The notes: a model not told the origin generated them from the letters alone. A DNA stretch of 54,900 nucleotides from Flavipsychrobacter sp. (GCA_021155965.1 JAJNBJ010000026.1:1-54900); one strand, 5' to 3'. Positions 1-8,215 are shown, counted from the first letter of the stretch. Numbers and translations: made by a program.

Positions 1-26
1 GGATGAAAATGACGCTATAAAAATTT

Positions 27-72
27 TCACCCTGCGTGTCCCGCCCCCGCGGGGGCGGGACACGCAGGGTGA
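27..72. repeat. Perfect 46-nt palindrome
   Basis: Twenty-three bases on each side pair without mismatch around a centre between 49 and 50. The core is very GC-rich (CCGCCCCCGC then GGGGGCGG). It could form a long hairpin or cruciform. There is no T-run after it on either strand, so a simple terminator is not well supported; a repeat element or the remains of an insertion end are alternatives. Confidence 0.9.
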
Positions 73-142
73 GTGACACAGTTCAGTTTACATACCCTAC
101 AGCCGAGTTTTAATTTTTATCCTTGCTGGTGTAAGCCTATTT

Positions 143-484
143 ATGTCAGTTATCGGTTTTATCTTAGAACCTCAACATCCTGGTGAAAGAGAAGATGCTT
201 TTGTGCTCCTCATCATTTTTGGCAGTATGGGTCTAATCTATTTGGTGTCGGGTGTCGTAAGTATAAAAAAGGCGTTCACCCCTTTCATTATTACATCAAT
301 TCTTACTATTCTATTTTTAATACTTTTTATTGACTTTAGTCTTGCTGGTTTGGCATACACTTCAAATGCTGAAATTTCTGTCTGTTGCATCACTGCAATA
401 TTGATACTCGCCTTTTTATTTTTTATGATTAGAGGTGCCATATGTGCAAAGAAGCACCAAAATTTGATGCTTATCTCTTCATAG
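143..484 (+). CDS. Small integral membrane protein, unrecognised, possibly 5'-truncated
   Basis: A 113-residue protein with about four hydrophobic segments (roughly residues 18-38, 46-68, 77-96 plus an N-terminal stretch), so an inner-membrane protein of unknown role. I recognise no family. The reading frame stays open upstream from position 77 to the first ATG, and those extra codons read as a hydrophobic helix (VLIFILAGVSLF just before the ATG) but contain no ATG, GTG or TTG. The annotated start therefore cuts into an apparent first transmembrane segment. The gene may be a truncated fragment whose original 5' end was lost next to the 27-72 palindrome. No neighbour shares its strand within 5 kb. 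Confidence 0.5.
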   Translation: MSVIGFILEPQHPGEREDAFVLLIIFGSMGLIYLVSGVVSIKKAFTPFIITSILTILFLILFIDFSLAGLAYTSNAEISVCCITAILILAFLFFMIRGAICAKKHQNLMLISS

Positions 485-537
485 CCGATATAAGCTATTC
501 CCCATGTTGGCTGTAGTATTCTATCAAAAACAATTGA

Positions 538-587
538 TGGGCGTAGATTTTGCTACGCCAATCGCGCATGTCAGTCTCCAGACTGGT
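538..587. repeat. Two-hairpin intergenic repeat, divergent member
   Basis: It holds one hairpin (GGCGTAG ... CTACGCC, 540-559), then CAATC-like spacer, then a second hairpin (CAGTCT cc AGACTG, near 571-584). The arrangement resembles the copies at 615-673, 5718-5777 and 9495-9553, but the sequence is more diverged. Confidence 0.45.
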
Positions 588-614
588 GAATGAAATAACG
601 AATATATATCTAAC

Positions 615-673
615 GTGAGTGTTCCCCCGTATCACTGGCTTCAAACAATCCAGCCAGTCCTACTGCAATTCTC
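615..673. repeat. Two-hairpin intergenic repeat, copy A
   Basis: About 60 nt starting GTGAGTGTTCC and containing CAATCCAGCCAGTC, alignable with the copies at 5718-5777 and 9495-9553. It sits directly against the 3' end of the minus-strand gene that stops at 679, so it lies where that transcript would end. The second hairpin is degraded in this copy. Confidence 0.6.
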
Positions 674-678
674 CGCTG

Positions 679-1950
679 TTACTGTTTCACAAACCGCCGC
701 ACCTCGGTCTCGTTTATCCTCAGCAGGTAAACGCCCGCAGGCAAACCCGAAACATCAGCATGTACAGTATTGTCACCACGGGCAGGGATATTGGCAACCT
801 GCTTACCGAGGATGTTTGTAATAACAAGCGATGTTACCGGCACCGAAGATTCTATGGTCAGCCTGCTGCCGGCAGGATTGGGGAAAAGACGAACTTCAGC
901 CGACACGTAGTAAACCGGAACTCCTAGTGGGTACACACTAAGTATAGCGTATGATGAAGTATCTTCGCATACCCAGGTATTGGATAAAACACAACGGTAG
1001 CGGGCATTATGAAGGCTAGCGGTAATACCGGTAATGGTGAGCGTAGGCGTATTTACGCCCGAATAAGGCGTAGCGCTGGTGAGATTAGTATAGCCGGAGC
1101 CGAGATCTTCCTGCCACTGGTAAGACGCAGCAATTATAGAACTGCCTACAGTGAAAGTAACCGTTGATCCAATGGTACTGGAGGTTGATGCGGGCGATGA
1201 TGTTACAACACCGCAGGTATCTCCATAGTGCACCGTCTCGCTGTCGGTAAGCAGCCTGTTGAATATCTTAATGTCATCGATATCGCCATTAAAATAGTAG
1301 GGATAACTGGCTGAATTGTAGACCGATTTTCCCATGGAGATGCTGTCCATGCTTGTGCCCATACTGCCACTGGCTGAAGTAACACTGTTTACCAATACGC
1401 CGTTTACATATATTTTGAAGGTAGTACCGTCCCATTGCTCCACAACCTTGTACCAAGTGTTGCGCACTATATTGGGTGTGTACTGCCAGTCAGTCTGTGA
1501 AGCCGGTTGCTCCGTGCCTGCTATCATCGTAAAAACTTCTTTCGATGTATCAAGCACACCGCAGCCATTATATGCATTATCATAGAACCTTACGCTGTAT
1601 GAGCCTGATGTCAATTCCCGACCGCGATCAAATACAGTATTCACTTCGCAAGTTCCGGCATTGTAGCCTATCACCTTCACTATGGCACATAAGGTGAAAT
1701 TGGTCAGATTAAGGTCGGGCTGGTAAGGAGCAGTAACATAGCTGTTAATGCCGTTGAAGCGATAAGCGCTGTTCGGGCGGCCAAACCTGTCGGTAGTAGG
1801 TGTTAAATTATGGGGTGTTCCGTTGTGCAGGTTGCCGGTAACATCAGTTACGCTGCCGTTCATGTCCCAATGCGCGATGAGCCCTACAGTACTTTGCCCA
1901 AAAGCAATATTGCCTGCAATAAGCAGGGAGGCGAGTAATAGTTTTTTCAT
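679..1950 (-). CDS. Secreted LamG/Ig-like protein with T9SS type A sorting domain
   Basis: 423 aa. Residues 1-18 form a signal peptide ending AFG-Q. Residues about 22-240 look like a LamG/concanavalin-type jelly-roll (GLIAHWDMNGSVTD near the start; YFNGDIDDIKIFNRLL near its end), a fold that usually binds glycans. Residues about 245-340 resemble an Ig-like repeat (ANYRC-type core, YRCVLSN). The last ~75 residues are a type A T9SS sorting domain: LFPNPAGSRLTI, then LPAGVYLLRI and a basic end. This predicts Sec export, passage through the outer membrane by T9SS, and attachment or release at the cell surface. It is transcribed alone; the bidirectional terminator at 2057-2099 separates it from the upstream gene. 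Ligand unknown. Confidence 0.88.
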   Translation of the reverse strand: MKKLLLASLLIAGNIAFGQSTVGLIAHWDMNGSVTDVTGNLHNGTPHNLTPTTDRFGRPNSAYRFNGINSYVTAPYQPDLNLTNFTLCAIVKVIGYNAGTCEVNTVFDRGRELTSGSYSVRFYDNAYNGCGVLDTSKEVFTMIAGTEQPASQTDWQYTPNIVRNTWYKVVEQWDGTTFKIYVNGVLVNSVTSASGSMGTSMDSISMGKSVYNSASYPYYFNGDIDDIKIFNRLLTDSETVHYGDTCGVVTSSPASTSSTIGSTVTFTVGSSIIAASYQWQEDLGSGYTNLTSATPYSGVNTPTLTITGITASLHNARYRCVLSNTWVCEDTSSYAILSVYPLGVPVYYVSAEVRLFPNPAGSRLTIESSVPVTSLVITNILGKQVANIPARGDNTVHADVSGLPAGVYLLRINETEVRRFVKQ

Positions 1951-2056
1951 AAGTTTTTATGGTTTTTATCACATAAATATAAGATTTTTTCTCTAATCTA
2001 CTAACATCAGAAATACCTTCATCGGACACGGGTAAAAATCCACGGTTCGAGCCTCC

Positions 2057-2099
2057 CCAATAAAAAAACGCAAGCGAAATGCTTGCGTTTTTTTATTGG
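2057..2099 (-). terminator. Bidirectional rho-independent terminator
   Basis: A 19-bp perfect stem (CCAATAAAAAAACGCAAGC against its complement) with a GAAAT loop. The stem ends in an A7/T7 tract, so it can work on either strand. It lies 13 bp after the stop of the minus-strand ELWxxDGT gene and insulates the LamG gene that follows. Confidence 0.9.
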
Positions 2100-2112
2100 C
2101 CTAGCCACTTAT

Positions 2113-3789
2113 TTATTCAACAATGATCTTTCCATTACTCAATACCCCGTTATCGCCCTGCAACTGGTAAAAATAGATCCCTTTGGGTTGGTTCCTTAGA
2201 TCAATTTCAGCCTTTTCTGAATTTACTGCGGCGGAGTAAATTTTCTGCCCGGTCAGGTTAGTTATTTCGATGGTTGAGAGCTTCGTCTGTGACCTGAACG
2301 AAAATACTCCACCGGAAGGATTTGGATAAACAATTGTTGCATCAGCAACGTGGAAAGCATTTTCCTGGATCGAAGTTGGGGTAGGCAACCCTAAAGCCCA
2401 TAATTCACGGCCTGTAGTGCCATCATTGCCTTCAAAGAACAATTTGTTGGTCAGGAAGCCAAAGGTAAAAGCTACTCCGTCTGCAGTGCCGGCGTTTATG
2501 TCTGCTATCATAGTAGTTCCCGCAGCAGAACCGTCTGTCCGCCATAATTCATATCCGTTTGCAGCAGTAGTGGCAACAAAATAAATTATGTTATTGTGTT
2601 TCATGAACAATCCGATCAATCCGCATGAAGCAGGGGCCCCGGGATTAACGTCTTTAACCTGGAAAGTGCCCGTAGCAGTGCCATCCGACATCCAAACTTC
2701 ATATCCGTCAACTCCGTTATTGGCTGTAAAGTAAAAGGTATCAGTAGATACGGGCAAAAGAGAAAGCATAGCGAACCAGCTTGTTCCGGAACAACCCGAT
2801 GCACTGCCGGGATTAATGTCTTTTACCAGTACAGTTCCGGCACCTGTGCCGTCTGTTTTCCACAATTCTTCTCCATTAGTAGCATCCATTGCAGAGAAAA
2901 AGACGTTTCCCCCTATCTCTGTAAAATAGATGCCTGCTGCCGTACTCGTTTTTGAGCTGCTGCTGCCGGGATTGATATCCTTTAGTAAAAATGTTCCGCT
3001 GGCTGTTCCATCACTTATCCATGGCTCGATGCCATTTGTGCCGTCATCGGCAAAAAAGTACAACGTATCATTGGAAACTATTTGCGGATACGCTAGTGTA
3101 GGCAGCGAACCGGTTGCCCCCGGGTTTATATCTTTTACCATAACTGTGCCTCCCGGAGTGCCGTCCGATTTCCATAGTTCTGTTCCGTTCGTTCCATCTG
3201 TGGCAGTAAATAAAAGGAAGGTTGCTACCTTACTCAGGTTGGAAGGGGCAGAGGCTGCAGAACCCGGGTTTATATCCTTCACCATAACTGTGCCGGCCAT
3301 GGTGCCATCAGTTTTCCATAACTCTATACCGTTTGTTCCGTTTGTGGCAGTAAAGAATAACGCTCCGCCAACCACTTCGAAATTGTCGGGATTGGAACTG
3401 CCGCTGCCGGTATTAATGTCCAGTAGCATAAACGTTCCTGCGGCAGTACCGTCACTTACCCACAGTTCCGAACCATTGGTTCCATTGTCTGCCTTAAAAA
3501 ATAACATACTGTCGAATATGGAAGGCGTGCCAATATTTGATCCCGGGCTGCCGGGATTGATGTCTTTCACCAGTACAGTGCCTGCCAGTGTTCCGTCTGT
3601 TTTCCAGAGTTCCGATCCGTTCACTCCGTCATCGGCCCTCAAAAGCAATGTGCCGTTAAGGTCAGCCATGCGTCCTGGGCTTGAGTTGCCGGTACCCGTG
3701 TTTATATCTTTTACCAGGTACGGCACCTGCGCACCTGCAGTAAATGCGCAGGCAATAATAAAAAACGAGAAGATAATTGATTGTCTCAT
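2113..3789 (-). CDS. ELWxxDGT-repeat secreted protein with T9SS type A sorting domain
   Basis: 558 aa from the chosen ATG at 3789, which begins a clear signal peptide (MRQSIIFSFFIIACAFTAGA). The longer frame to 3846 adds 19 residues without signal character, and the -7 box at 3809-3816 would lie inside it. Eight tandem units of about 50 residues carry E-L/P/V-W-x-x-D-G-T-x-x-G-T followed by KDINPG-like turns, with a partial ninth (ELWALG). This matches the ELWxxDGT repeat family, probably a beta-propeller-like surface repeat. The last ~70 residues are a sorting domain (YPNPSGGVFSF ... PKGIYFYQL). Predicted T9SS cargo; ligand unknown. Confidence 0.9.
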   Translation of the reverse strand: MRQSIIFSFFIIACAFTAGAQVPYLVKDINTGTGNSSPGRMADLNGTLLLRADDGVNGSELWKTDGTLAGTVLVKDINPGSPGSNIGTPSIFDSMLFFKADNGTNGSELWVSDGTAAGTFMLLDINTGSGSSNPDNFEVVGGALFFTATNGTNGIELWKTDGTMAGTVMVKDINPGSAASAPSNLSKVATFLLFTATDGTNGTELWKSDGTPGGTVMVKDINPGATGSLPTLAYPQIVSNDTLYFFADDGTNGIEPWISDGTASGTFLLKDINPGSSSSKTSTAAGIYFTEIGGNVFFSAMDATNGEELWKTDGTGAGTVLVKDINPGSASGCSGTSWFAMLSLLPVSTDTFYFTANNGVDGYEVWMSDGTATGTFQVKDVNPGAPASCGLIGLFMKHNNIIYFVATTAANGYELWRTDGSAAGTTMIADINAGTADGVAFTFGFLTNKLFFEGNDGTTGRELWALGLPTPTSIQENAFHVADATIVYPNPSGGVFSFRSQTKLSTIEITNLTGQKIYSAAVNSEKAEIDLRNQPKGIYFYQLQGDNGVLSNGKIIVE

Positions 3790-3808
3790 GTTAGTTGATT
3801 TTAGGAAA

Positions 3809-3838
3809 CAAAGGTACCCGCACTGCCATGTGGTGCAA
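3809..3838 (-). promoter_or_regulatory. Promoter of the ELWxxDGT gene with overlapping inverted repeats
   Basis: On the minus strand TTG (3838-3836) is followed after 19 nt by TACCTTTG (3816-3809), a full match to the Bacteroidota -7 consensus TAnnTTTG at ordinary spacing. The ATG is 19 nt further on. The -33 element lies inside ATGTGGT-gcaat-ACCACAT (3828-3846), with a third GTGGT half-site at 3849-3853. This is a candidate operator. Confidence 0.65.
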
Positions 3839-3901
3839 TACCACATTCGTGGTATTTATATGGATCATTTATCTCGCGCCAGTATTCCGGTTACGCTCAA
3901 A

Positions 3902-4156
3902 TTAAAGCGGTGCCGGTTCTATAGTTTCCATAACTTTCCGTTTATGGCCTAGCGACGTCAGGTAAATGTATTTCTCTTTCATTGAGTATTTTATCAATCC
4001 TGTATCTTGCAGATGGCTAAGGTATAGGGGCAGTTTATGAAGAGGTATGCCTGCTGCCAGAGCAACACGGTCGAAGCACGAGATCTCGGCGAACGATTTC
4101 TGTTTTTCGCACTCCTGTTTTATTATCGCAAATACGTTATCAAAGTTGTTGCTCAT
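3902..4156 (-). CDS. Small winged-helix-like protein
   Basis: 84 aa from the ATG at 4156. The frame is open to an ATG at 4258, but the paralogue at 52307 starts at the equivalent Met (MSNNFDNVF here, MNNNFDKVF there), so I prefer 4156. The middle reads like a compact HTH (FDRVALAAGIPLHKLPLYL) followed by HLQDTGLIKYS and a beta-wing (EKYIYLTSLGHK), as in small winged-helix DNA-binding or adaptor proteins. No sensor or second domain is present. It lies on the same strand downstream of two response regulators. DNA binding is inferred from the pattern only. A broken paralogue lies at 52307-52575. Confidence 0.7.
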   Translation of the reverse strand: MSNNFDNVFAIIKQECEKQKSFAEISCFDRVALAAGIPLHKLPLYLSHLQDTGLIKYSMKEKYIYLTSLGHKRKVMETIEPAPL

Positions 4157-4376
4157 CTCAATGTCTTTTACAAAGAGCTTTCTTTTTGTTTGATGATCTC
4201 GTGCAAATGGCTCTTCACCTCTGTAGAGGATTGCGCATCCATTACTCTCCTTGCTCACTCAGGCAAAGGTGGGTTATTTGAAGCAGTCAGGCATTATGTA
4301 ATTCCCGGAAAATGTTACACAATTTCCTCATTAAGTGACGGTGTTCTGAAGCAGAATATCCGGACTATCAATATGC

Positions 4377-4802
4377 CTAAACATATTCACTTGGGGCTAT
4401 GCACTCCCGCCAGTATTCAATGATCTTTTTTATAGTATTTTCTATGCCGGATACAGAATTTGGTTTAGTGAAAAAGCCCTGAACCGACAGGGCATACGCT
4501 TCCAGAACTGATTTTTTGTCGGCACTGGTAGTAAAGAACAAATAAGGGATACACTTTGTTGCCAATTGTTCATTTGTAAAAATTTTATTTCTAAGCTCAA
4601 ATCCATTTAGCTTTGGCATATTAATATCCGAAAGAATTAAAAAGGGGTGTACCTCATTTTTATTCAAAAATAATAGGGCTTCATTCCCGTCCTGGAAAAA
4701 CACGATCTCGTTTTCATAACCGAGTTTCTTGAATACAGACTCGAGTATTTCCTGGTCATCTGCGTCGTCTTCTATTACTATAATTGGGCCGCTTTTATTC
4801 AT
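4377..4802 (-). CDS. Stand-alone response regulator receiver protein
   Basis: 141 aa, a single CheY-like receiver with no output domain. The acidic pocket is E11-D12-D13, the phospho-acceptor is D59 in LSDINMPKLNGFEL, the switch Thr is T91/T92 and the conserved Lys is K113 in FFTKP. It should be phosphorylated by a histidine kinase that is not encoded in this window. It lies 46 nt downstream of another receiver gene on the same strand and probably shares its transcript. Stand-alone receivers usually act as phosphotransfer intermediates or bind a protein partner. Confidence 0.93.
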   Translation of the reverse strand: MNKSGPIIVIEDDADDQEILESVFKKLGYENEIVFFQDGNEALLFLNKNEVHPFLILSDINMPKLNGFELRNKIFTNEQLATKCIPYLFFTTSADKKSVLEAYALSVQGFFTKPNSVSGIENTIKKIIEYWRECIAPSEYV

Positions 4803-4848
4803 AATGTTTTCTTTACTATTTCATTAATGTATTACTATCTACATTCTG

Positions 4849-5310
4849 TTACAAGGGGATTTCGGTGTGGCCGTCATAAACATGTTTGTTTTTGTTAGGA
4901 TGCTGGTTAATAACCCAATACTGTATAATTACAGATAAAAAATCAACCATTTTATTCGGAGTGGTTGGTTTCTCAAAAAATCCCTGGATATTGTACTTAT
5001 ACGCCAATTCAATATTTTCTTCTGTGGCATAAGTAGTTGCAAAAACAAATGGAATAGCCTTTGCTTTTACTTCCGGGTCGTTCTCAATTGTTTCTTTTAA
5101 TTTAAATCCCGATATCGGGTGCATTTGAATGTCACAAATGATCAGGAATATATTGTTATTTGTCTCTTTTATATACCCATAGCCATCACGTGCATTGTTA
5201 AAATACTTTATCGTTGCCTCGTAAGATAAATTGGAGAGTGTTTCTTTAAGAAAATTGAGTTCGAATTCGTCGTCATCAACTAATATTATTTCGCCATGTA
5301 GTTTTCTCAT
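4849..5310 (-). CDS. Stand-alone response regulator receiver protein
   Basis: 153 aa from the ATG at 5310, chosen because the receiver fold begins at once (GEIILVDDDEFELNFL); the frame extends to 5409 but the extra 33 residues look like leader. The acidic pocket is D12-D14, the phospho-acceptor D60 (IICDIQMHPISGF), the switch Thr T92/T93 and the Lys K114 (FFEKP). QMHP replaces the usual MPxMDG-type sequence after the Asp. No output domain. Both receivers end in a similar helix ending I-x-x-YW, so they look like an ancient tandem duplication. Confidence 0.92.
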   Translation of the reverse strand: MRKLHGEIILVDDDEFELNFLKETLSNLSYEATIKYFNNARDGYGYIKETNNNIFLIICDIQMHPISGFKLKETIENDPEVKAKAIPFVFATTYATEENIELAYKYNIQGFFEKPTTPNKMVDFLSVIIQYWVINQHPNKNKHVYDGHTEIPL

Positions 5311-5514
5311 ATTTATCTTTATGGTTCTTGCTAAAAAATCATTCCGTTGCGTGGCCTTTATTGCTCCCCTGATAACTATTGTATATAAGTTCAAACCTGA
5401 ATTCAACAAAACTTTCCCATTATCAGGAATATCACCTTAGTATCATACATTTTTTTCTGGCGGGGGCCAGGTAATACCGGATGGCATAATTTTAAACTGT
5501 TTCTATAAAAAAGT

Positions 5515-5697
5515 ATGGCAGACGATAGATCAAGTCAGGTACCTAAGGATAGTTTTGCCCGGATGAGGCAAATAGACATCAACAAGCCTGAAACTGTACC
5601 GTCATTTGAACAAAAAACGAAGGATGAAATTAAAATGTTAAAAGAACGGGTTGCAACACTTGAAAAAGCTATGAAGCAGCTAAAGGCAAAAAAGTAA
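5515..5697 (+). CDS. Small coiled-coil protein, unrecognised
   Basis: 60 aa. The N-terminal half is polar; residues about 34-60 form a heptad-like, highly charged helix (EIKMLKERVATLEKAMKQLK) ending in lysines, which predicts a short coiled coil. No signal peptide or membrane segment. The composition is natural for a real small protein and the antisense frame is poor. It stands alone between the divergently transcribed receiver genes and the repeat at 5718. Function unknown. Confidence 0.6.
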   Translation: MADDRSSQVPKDSFARMRQIDINKPETVPSFEQKTKDEIKMLKERVATLEKAMKQLKAKK

Positions 5698-5717
5698 TAA
5701 GATCTGTTACCGGCTGG

Positions 5718-5777
5718 CGCAGATTCCGCAAGATCACTCCTCAACAATCCAGCCAGTCTGCGACTGGAATTCACGGG
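5718..5777. repeat. Two-hairpin intergenic repeat, copy C
   Basis: It contains TTCCGCA, a CACTC segment, CAATCCAGCCAGTC and the hairpin CCAGTC-tgc-GACTGG. It aligns over about 55 nt with 9495-9553 and less well with 615-673. It lies 20 nt after the stop of the coiled-coil gene. Confidence 0.7.
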
Positions 5778-5847
5778 CAAAAAGTTCCCGTATGCCTTCG
5801 GAAAATTAGCGTATTTTGCATCAGAATTACCCACAATATAAAAACTT

Positions 5848-6870
5848 ATGAAAAACATTTTATCCTTCTTCCTCATCCTTTTTTCGGCAGCTACCTACGC
5901 CCAGCCTATGCTAACCGCAGCAACAAGTAATCCAATGGCCGGCGAAATTTTTACTATTAATTTGTGTAATGCTGCCGGTGTACTACCGGGTGCTGCGGGC
6001 GCTACGGTTACCTGGGATTTTCACACATTAACCACAACATTCTCTTACTCCTACAATTTTGTTACTTGTACAAGCACCTCTTACTGTGATTCTTTTCCCG
6101 CCAGCAACTTAGCTTCTTATGTGGGTGCAGGCAGTTCCCCGAACTATTATTATTACTCAACCAATACCACTGCATGGGAGGTTTTGGGCCAATATTCGAG
6201 TCTTGGCTACTATACATACTATTATAAACCTGAAGCGTTGCATAGATATCCCGTAGTATATAATGCATCCTTTCTTGATACCTTTATTGATCATGCATCG
6301 GGTTCAATAAGCTATGATATAGTAAGAGATTCTGTTAAAATAGATGGTTATGGTACTTTAATTCTTCCATCCGGCACCTTCACCAATGTATTGCGTCAGC
6401 ATGTTAAGAGCGTTCAATATGATAGCAGTGTGAGTTCGGGTGTGGTATCTTACAGCACAACCAGGGAGGTTTATAGGTGGTATATGCCGGGTTATCATTT
6501 TATGTTGTTACAAGTTTATTTAGATAGTTCATCCGGATCAGGAATGAGTGTAACTTCTGTTCTCTATACTACCAGCGCAACATTAGGTATTGCAACGGTT
6601 AACAATAATGAACTGTCACCGGAGATAAGCCCTAATCCTGCTTCAGATGTATTATACATAAAATTCGCTGCTGAAGGCGAAGAAAATATGGTCATCACTT
6701 TAACAGATATTACCGGGAAGATAGTTGGTAATACCATCTCTGCAAAAACCGCTAAAGGAGCAAATGATATTCAATACCCGATTACCGGCATGCCGCCAGG
6801 GCTATATTTGTTAAATATAGCAGATGGAACACACAACATCACAAAGAAAGTCGTTATAACCGGGTTTTGA
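5848..6870 (+). CDS. Secreted protein with T9SS type A sorting domain
   Basis: 340 aa. The signal peptide MKNILSFFLILFSAATYAQ is followed by a Tyr/Ser/Thr-rich, beta-rich body of about 240 residues that I cannot assign to a named domain. Residues about 262-340 are a type A sorting domain: ISPNPASDVLYIKF, ITLTDITGKIV, PPGLYLLNIADG, then a KKV end. Two Cys-bearing segments near residues 55-75 could form disulphides after export. Predicted surface or secreted T9SS cargo of unknown activity, transcribed alone and convergent with the next gene. Confidence 0.85.
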   Translation: MKNILSFFLILFSAATYAQPMLTAATSNPMAGEIFTINLCNAAGVLPGAAGATVTWDFHTLTTTFSYSYNFVTCTSTSYCDSFPASNLASYVGAGSSPNYYYYSTNTTAWEVLGQYSSLGYYTYYYKPEALHRYPVVYNASFLDTFIDHASGSISYDIVRDSVKIDGYGTLILPSGTFTNVLRQHVKSVQYDSSVSSGVVSYSTTREVYRWYMPGYHFMLLQVYLDSSSGSGMSVTSVLYTTSATLGIATVNNNELSPEISPNPASDVLYIKFAAEGEENMVITLTDITGKIVGNTISAKTAKGANDIQYPITGMPPGLYLLNIADGTHNITKKVVITGF

Positions 6871-6909
6871 TGATCCAACTGCGAGGGGGCAATGCGTTGC
6901 AAATATGTT

Positions 6910-7917
6910 TTACTGCCTCCTTGGTCCCCACGTCAGGCGGTCACCTACACGATACATCAATCCACCCATAACCCGCGCTATCTGGTCAACAAAACGTATG
7001 TTGTAAGAGTCCTGTCCATACTCGCCCTTTATAAAGAAGCCCAGGTTGTTTTGAAGAAAGTAGGCCCCGGTGATGGCAAAATTGTTTGGGTAAATAAATG
7101 CATTGCCCGATGGCCTGTACCAGTATTCAGCTCCAATCCTGATATGCCGGTTGCTATTGTGGGCAAAATAATGTTCATAGGCAAGTTCCACATAAAACTG
7201 GTTCATTGGGTAAAACAAATGCGCATGGTCATCATAGCCGCCTATATCTGCGCCGGCCAGCCAGTCAACCAGCTTGGTATAGGCTATTGTTCCCTGTACC
7301 GATCTCTTTACTTTACCACCACGTGTGCTTCCTGCATCGTTTATAGGATAAGACCTCAGGAAATACATCAGCTTTAGTTTTGCACGTGCAAAGTTGGTGG
7401 AGTATTCACCACTGTTGCGGTTCAGCATCGCCGGCGCGTCTATGTTATCCGCATTTGCTGACAGGGCCATGCAGGTTGAATCATTGTCCATGCTGCTGCC
7501 CCATACACAACCAAACTGGCCGTTAGAATAATGGCCGTGCTCTGCCGCCAGCGATATGAGGGCATCAGGAGAGTTAAGGTCACTGCCTATCTGCCTGGTC
7601 ACTCCCGCCGACAGGAAAATACGGTAAGTAGGCATCTTCACCGGCCTCGAATTCGAGTTGTACATCCTGAATTGAGGGTCAAAAATTATGCTTGCAGTAG
7701 GGGAATATCTTTTTCTTTTCCCCAGGTCACTGTTGAGCCGGTTGTACAGGGGGACTTTTAGAATAGGACGTGCTTCCAGCAAGATAGATTCGCTTTGATT
7801 AGTGCCCGTCGGGGTAGAAAGGCCAAAATAGGCTGTTTCGTCAAAGCTGCTGAACTGTCCGTACGCACCCTTACTCAAGGCAAGCAATAAAAAATAGACG
7901 ATGTAGTGTTTTTTCAT
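6910..7917 (-). CDS. Outer-membrane beta-barrel protein with phospholipase A1-like motifs
   Basis: 335 aa from the ATG at 7917, where the signal peptide starts (MKKHYIVYFLLLALSKGAYG); an ATG six codons upstream is less likely. The mature part has alternating aromatic/polar strands typical of an outer-membrane barrel. H-Y-S-N-G (about residues 129-133) matches the H-x-S-N-G catalytic His/Ser motif of outer-membrane phospholipase A. Near the C-terminus YGQDSYNIRF ... ARVMGGLMY resembles the conserved YGESLIDYN ... RVGVG block of that family. The first block fits best, so an OMPLA-like esterase is my inference, not an assignment. It is encoded 19 nt downstream of a small gene (7937-8215) and probably co-transcribed. 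Confidence 0.6.
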   Translation of the reverse strand: MKKHYIVYFLLLALSKGAYGQFSSFDETAYFGLSTPTGTNQSESILLEARPILKVPLYNRLNSDLGKRKRYSPTASIIFDPQFRMYNSNSRPVKMPTYRIFLSAGVTRQIGSDLNSPDALISLAAEHGHYSNGQFGCVWGSSMDNDSTCMALSANADNIDAPAMLNRNSGEYSTNFARAKLKLMYFLRSYPINDAGSTRGGKVKRSVQGTIAYTKLVDWLAGADIGGYDDHAHLFYPMNQFYVELAYEHYFAHNSNRHIRIGAEYWYRPSGNAFIYPNNFAITGAYFLQNNLGFFIKGEYGQDSYNIRFVDQIARVMGGLMYRVGDRLTWGPRRQ

Positions 7918-7936
7918 AGAATTTTGTTTTAGCAAT

Positions 7937-8215
7937 TTAGCTCACAACCTTTTGGCCCTTTTTAGCGTCTGCAACGTTCGATGAATAATAAACGGATTTT
8001 TCGGTATAGTAAACAACCAGCATTTTGTAGGCAGCAGCGCTGAGGGCGTTCTTTATAGTTTCCAGCGATGCATATTCGCACCGCGCCAGCCAAAGGTTTG
8101 CGTTTAGTATATGTGTCTTTGTAAAAACGTTGCTGGTTCCCAGTGTGGTGAGTATATTGGGGTCTGCAGACCATATCTCCAGCAGATAGTCATTATTTTC
8201 CTGTACTTCAGCCAT
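7937..8215 (-). CDS. Small protein, unrecognised
   Basis: 92 aa, no signal peptide or membrane segment. Residues 1-75 look folded (DYLLEIWSADPNI ... ANLWLARCEYASLETIKNAL ... YKMLVVYYTEKS), with an alternating helix/strand pattern and a single Cys. I recognise no family. It starts just after an AT-rich stretch with a -7-like TACTTTCA on the minus strand (8233-8240). It precedes the phospholipase-like barrel gene by 19 nt, suggesting a two-gene unit. Confidence 0.7.
   Translation of the reverse strand: MAEVQENNDYLLEIWSADPNILTTLGTSNVFTKTHILNANLWLARCEYASLETIKNALSAAAYKMLVVYYTEKSVYYSSNVADAKKGQKVVS

Noticed and set aside
2038-2057. tRNA-like GGTTCGAGCC segment
   Set aside because: The flanking bases do not pair as a T-stem and no acceptor, D or anticodon arms can be built around it.
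2930-3952. 340-codon plus-strand frame opposite the ELWxxDGT gene
   Set aside because: Its repeats mirror the ELWxxDGT repeats in the complementary strand; the minus-strand gene has a signal peptide, promoter and sorting domain.
6892-7377. 161-codon plus-strand frame
   Set aside because: Shadow of the minus-strand barrel gene, which has a signal peptide and strand pattern.
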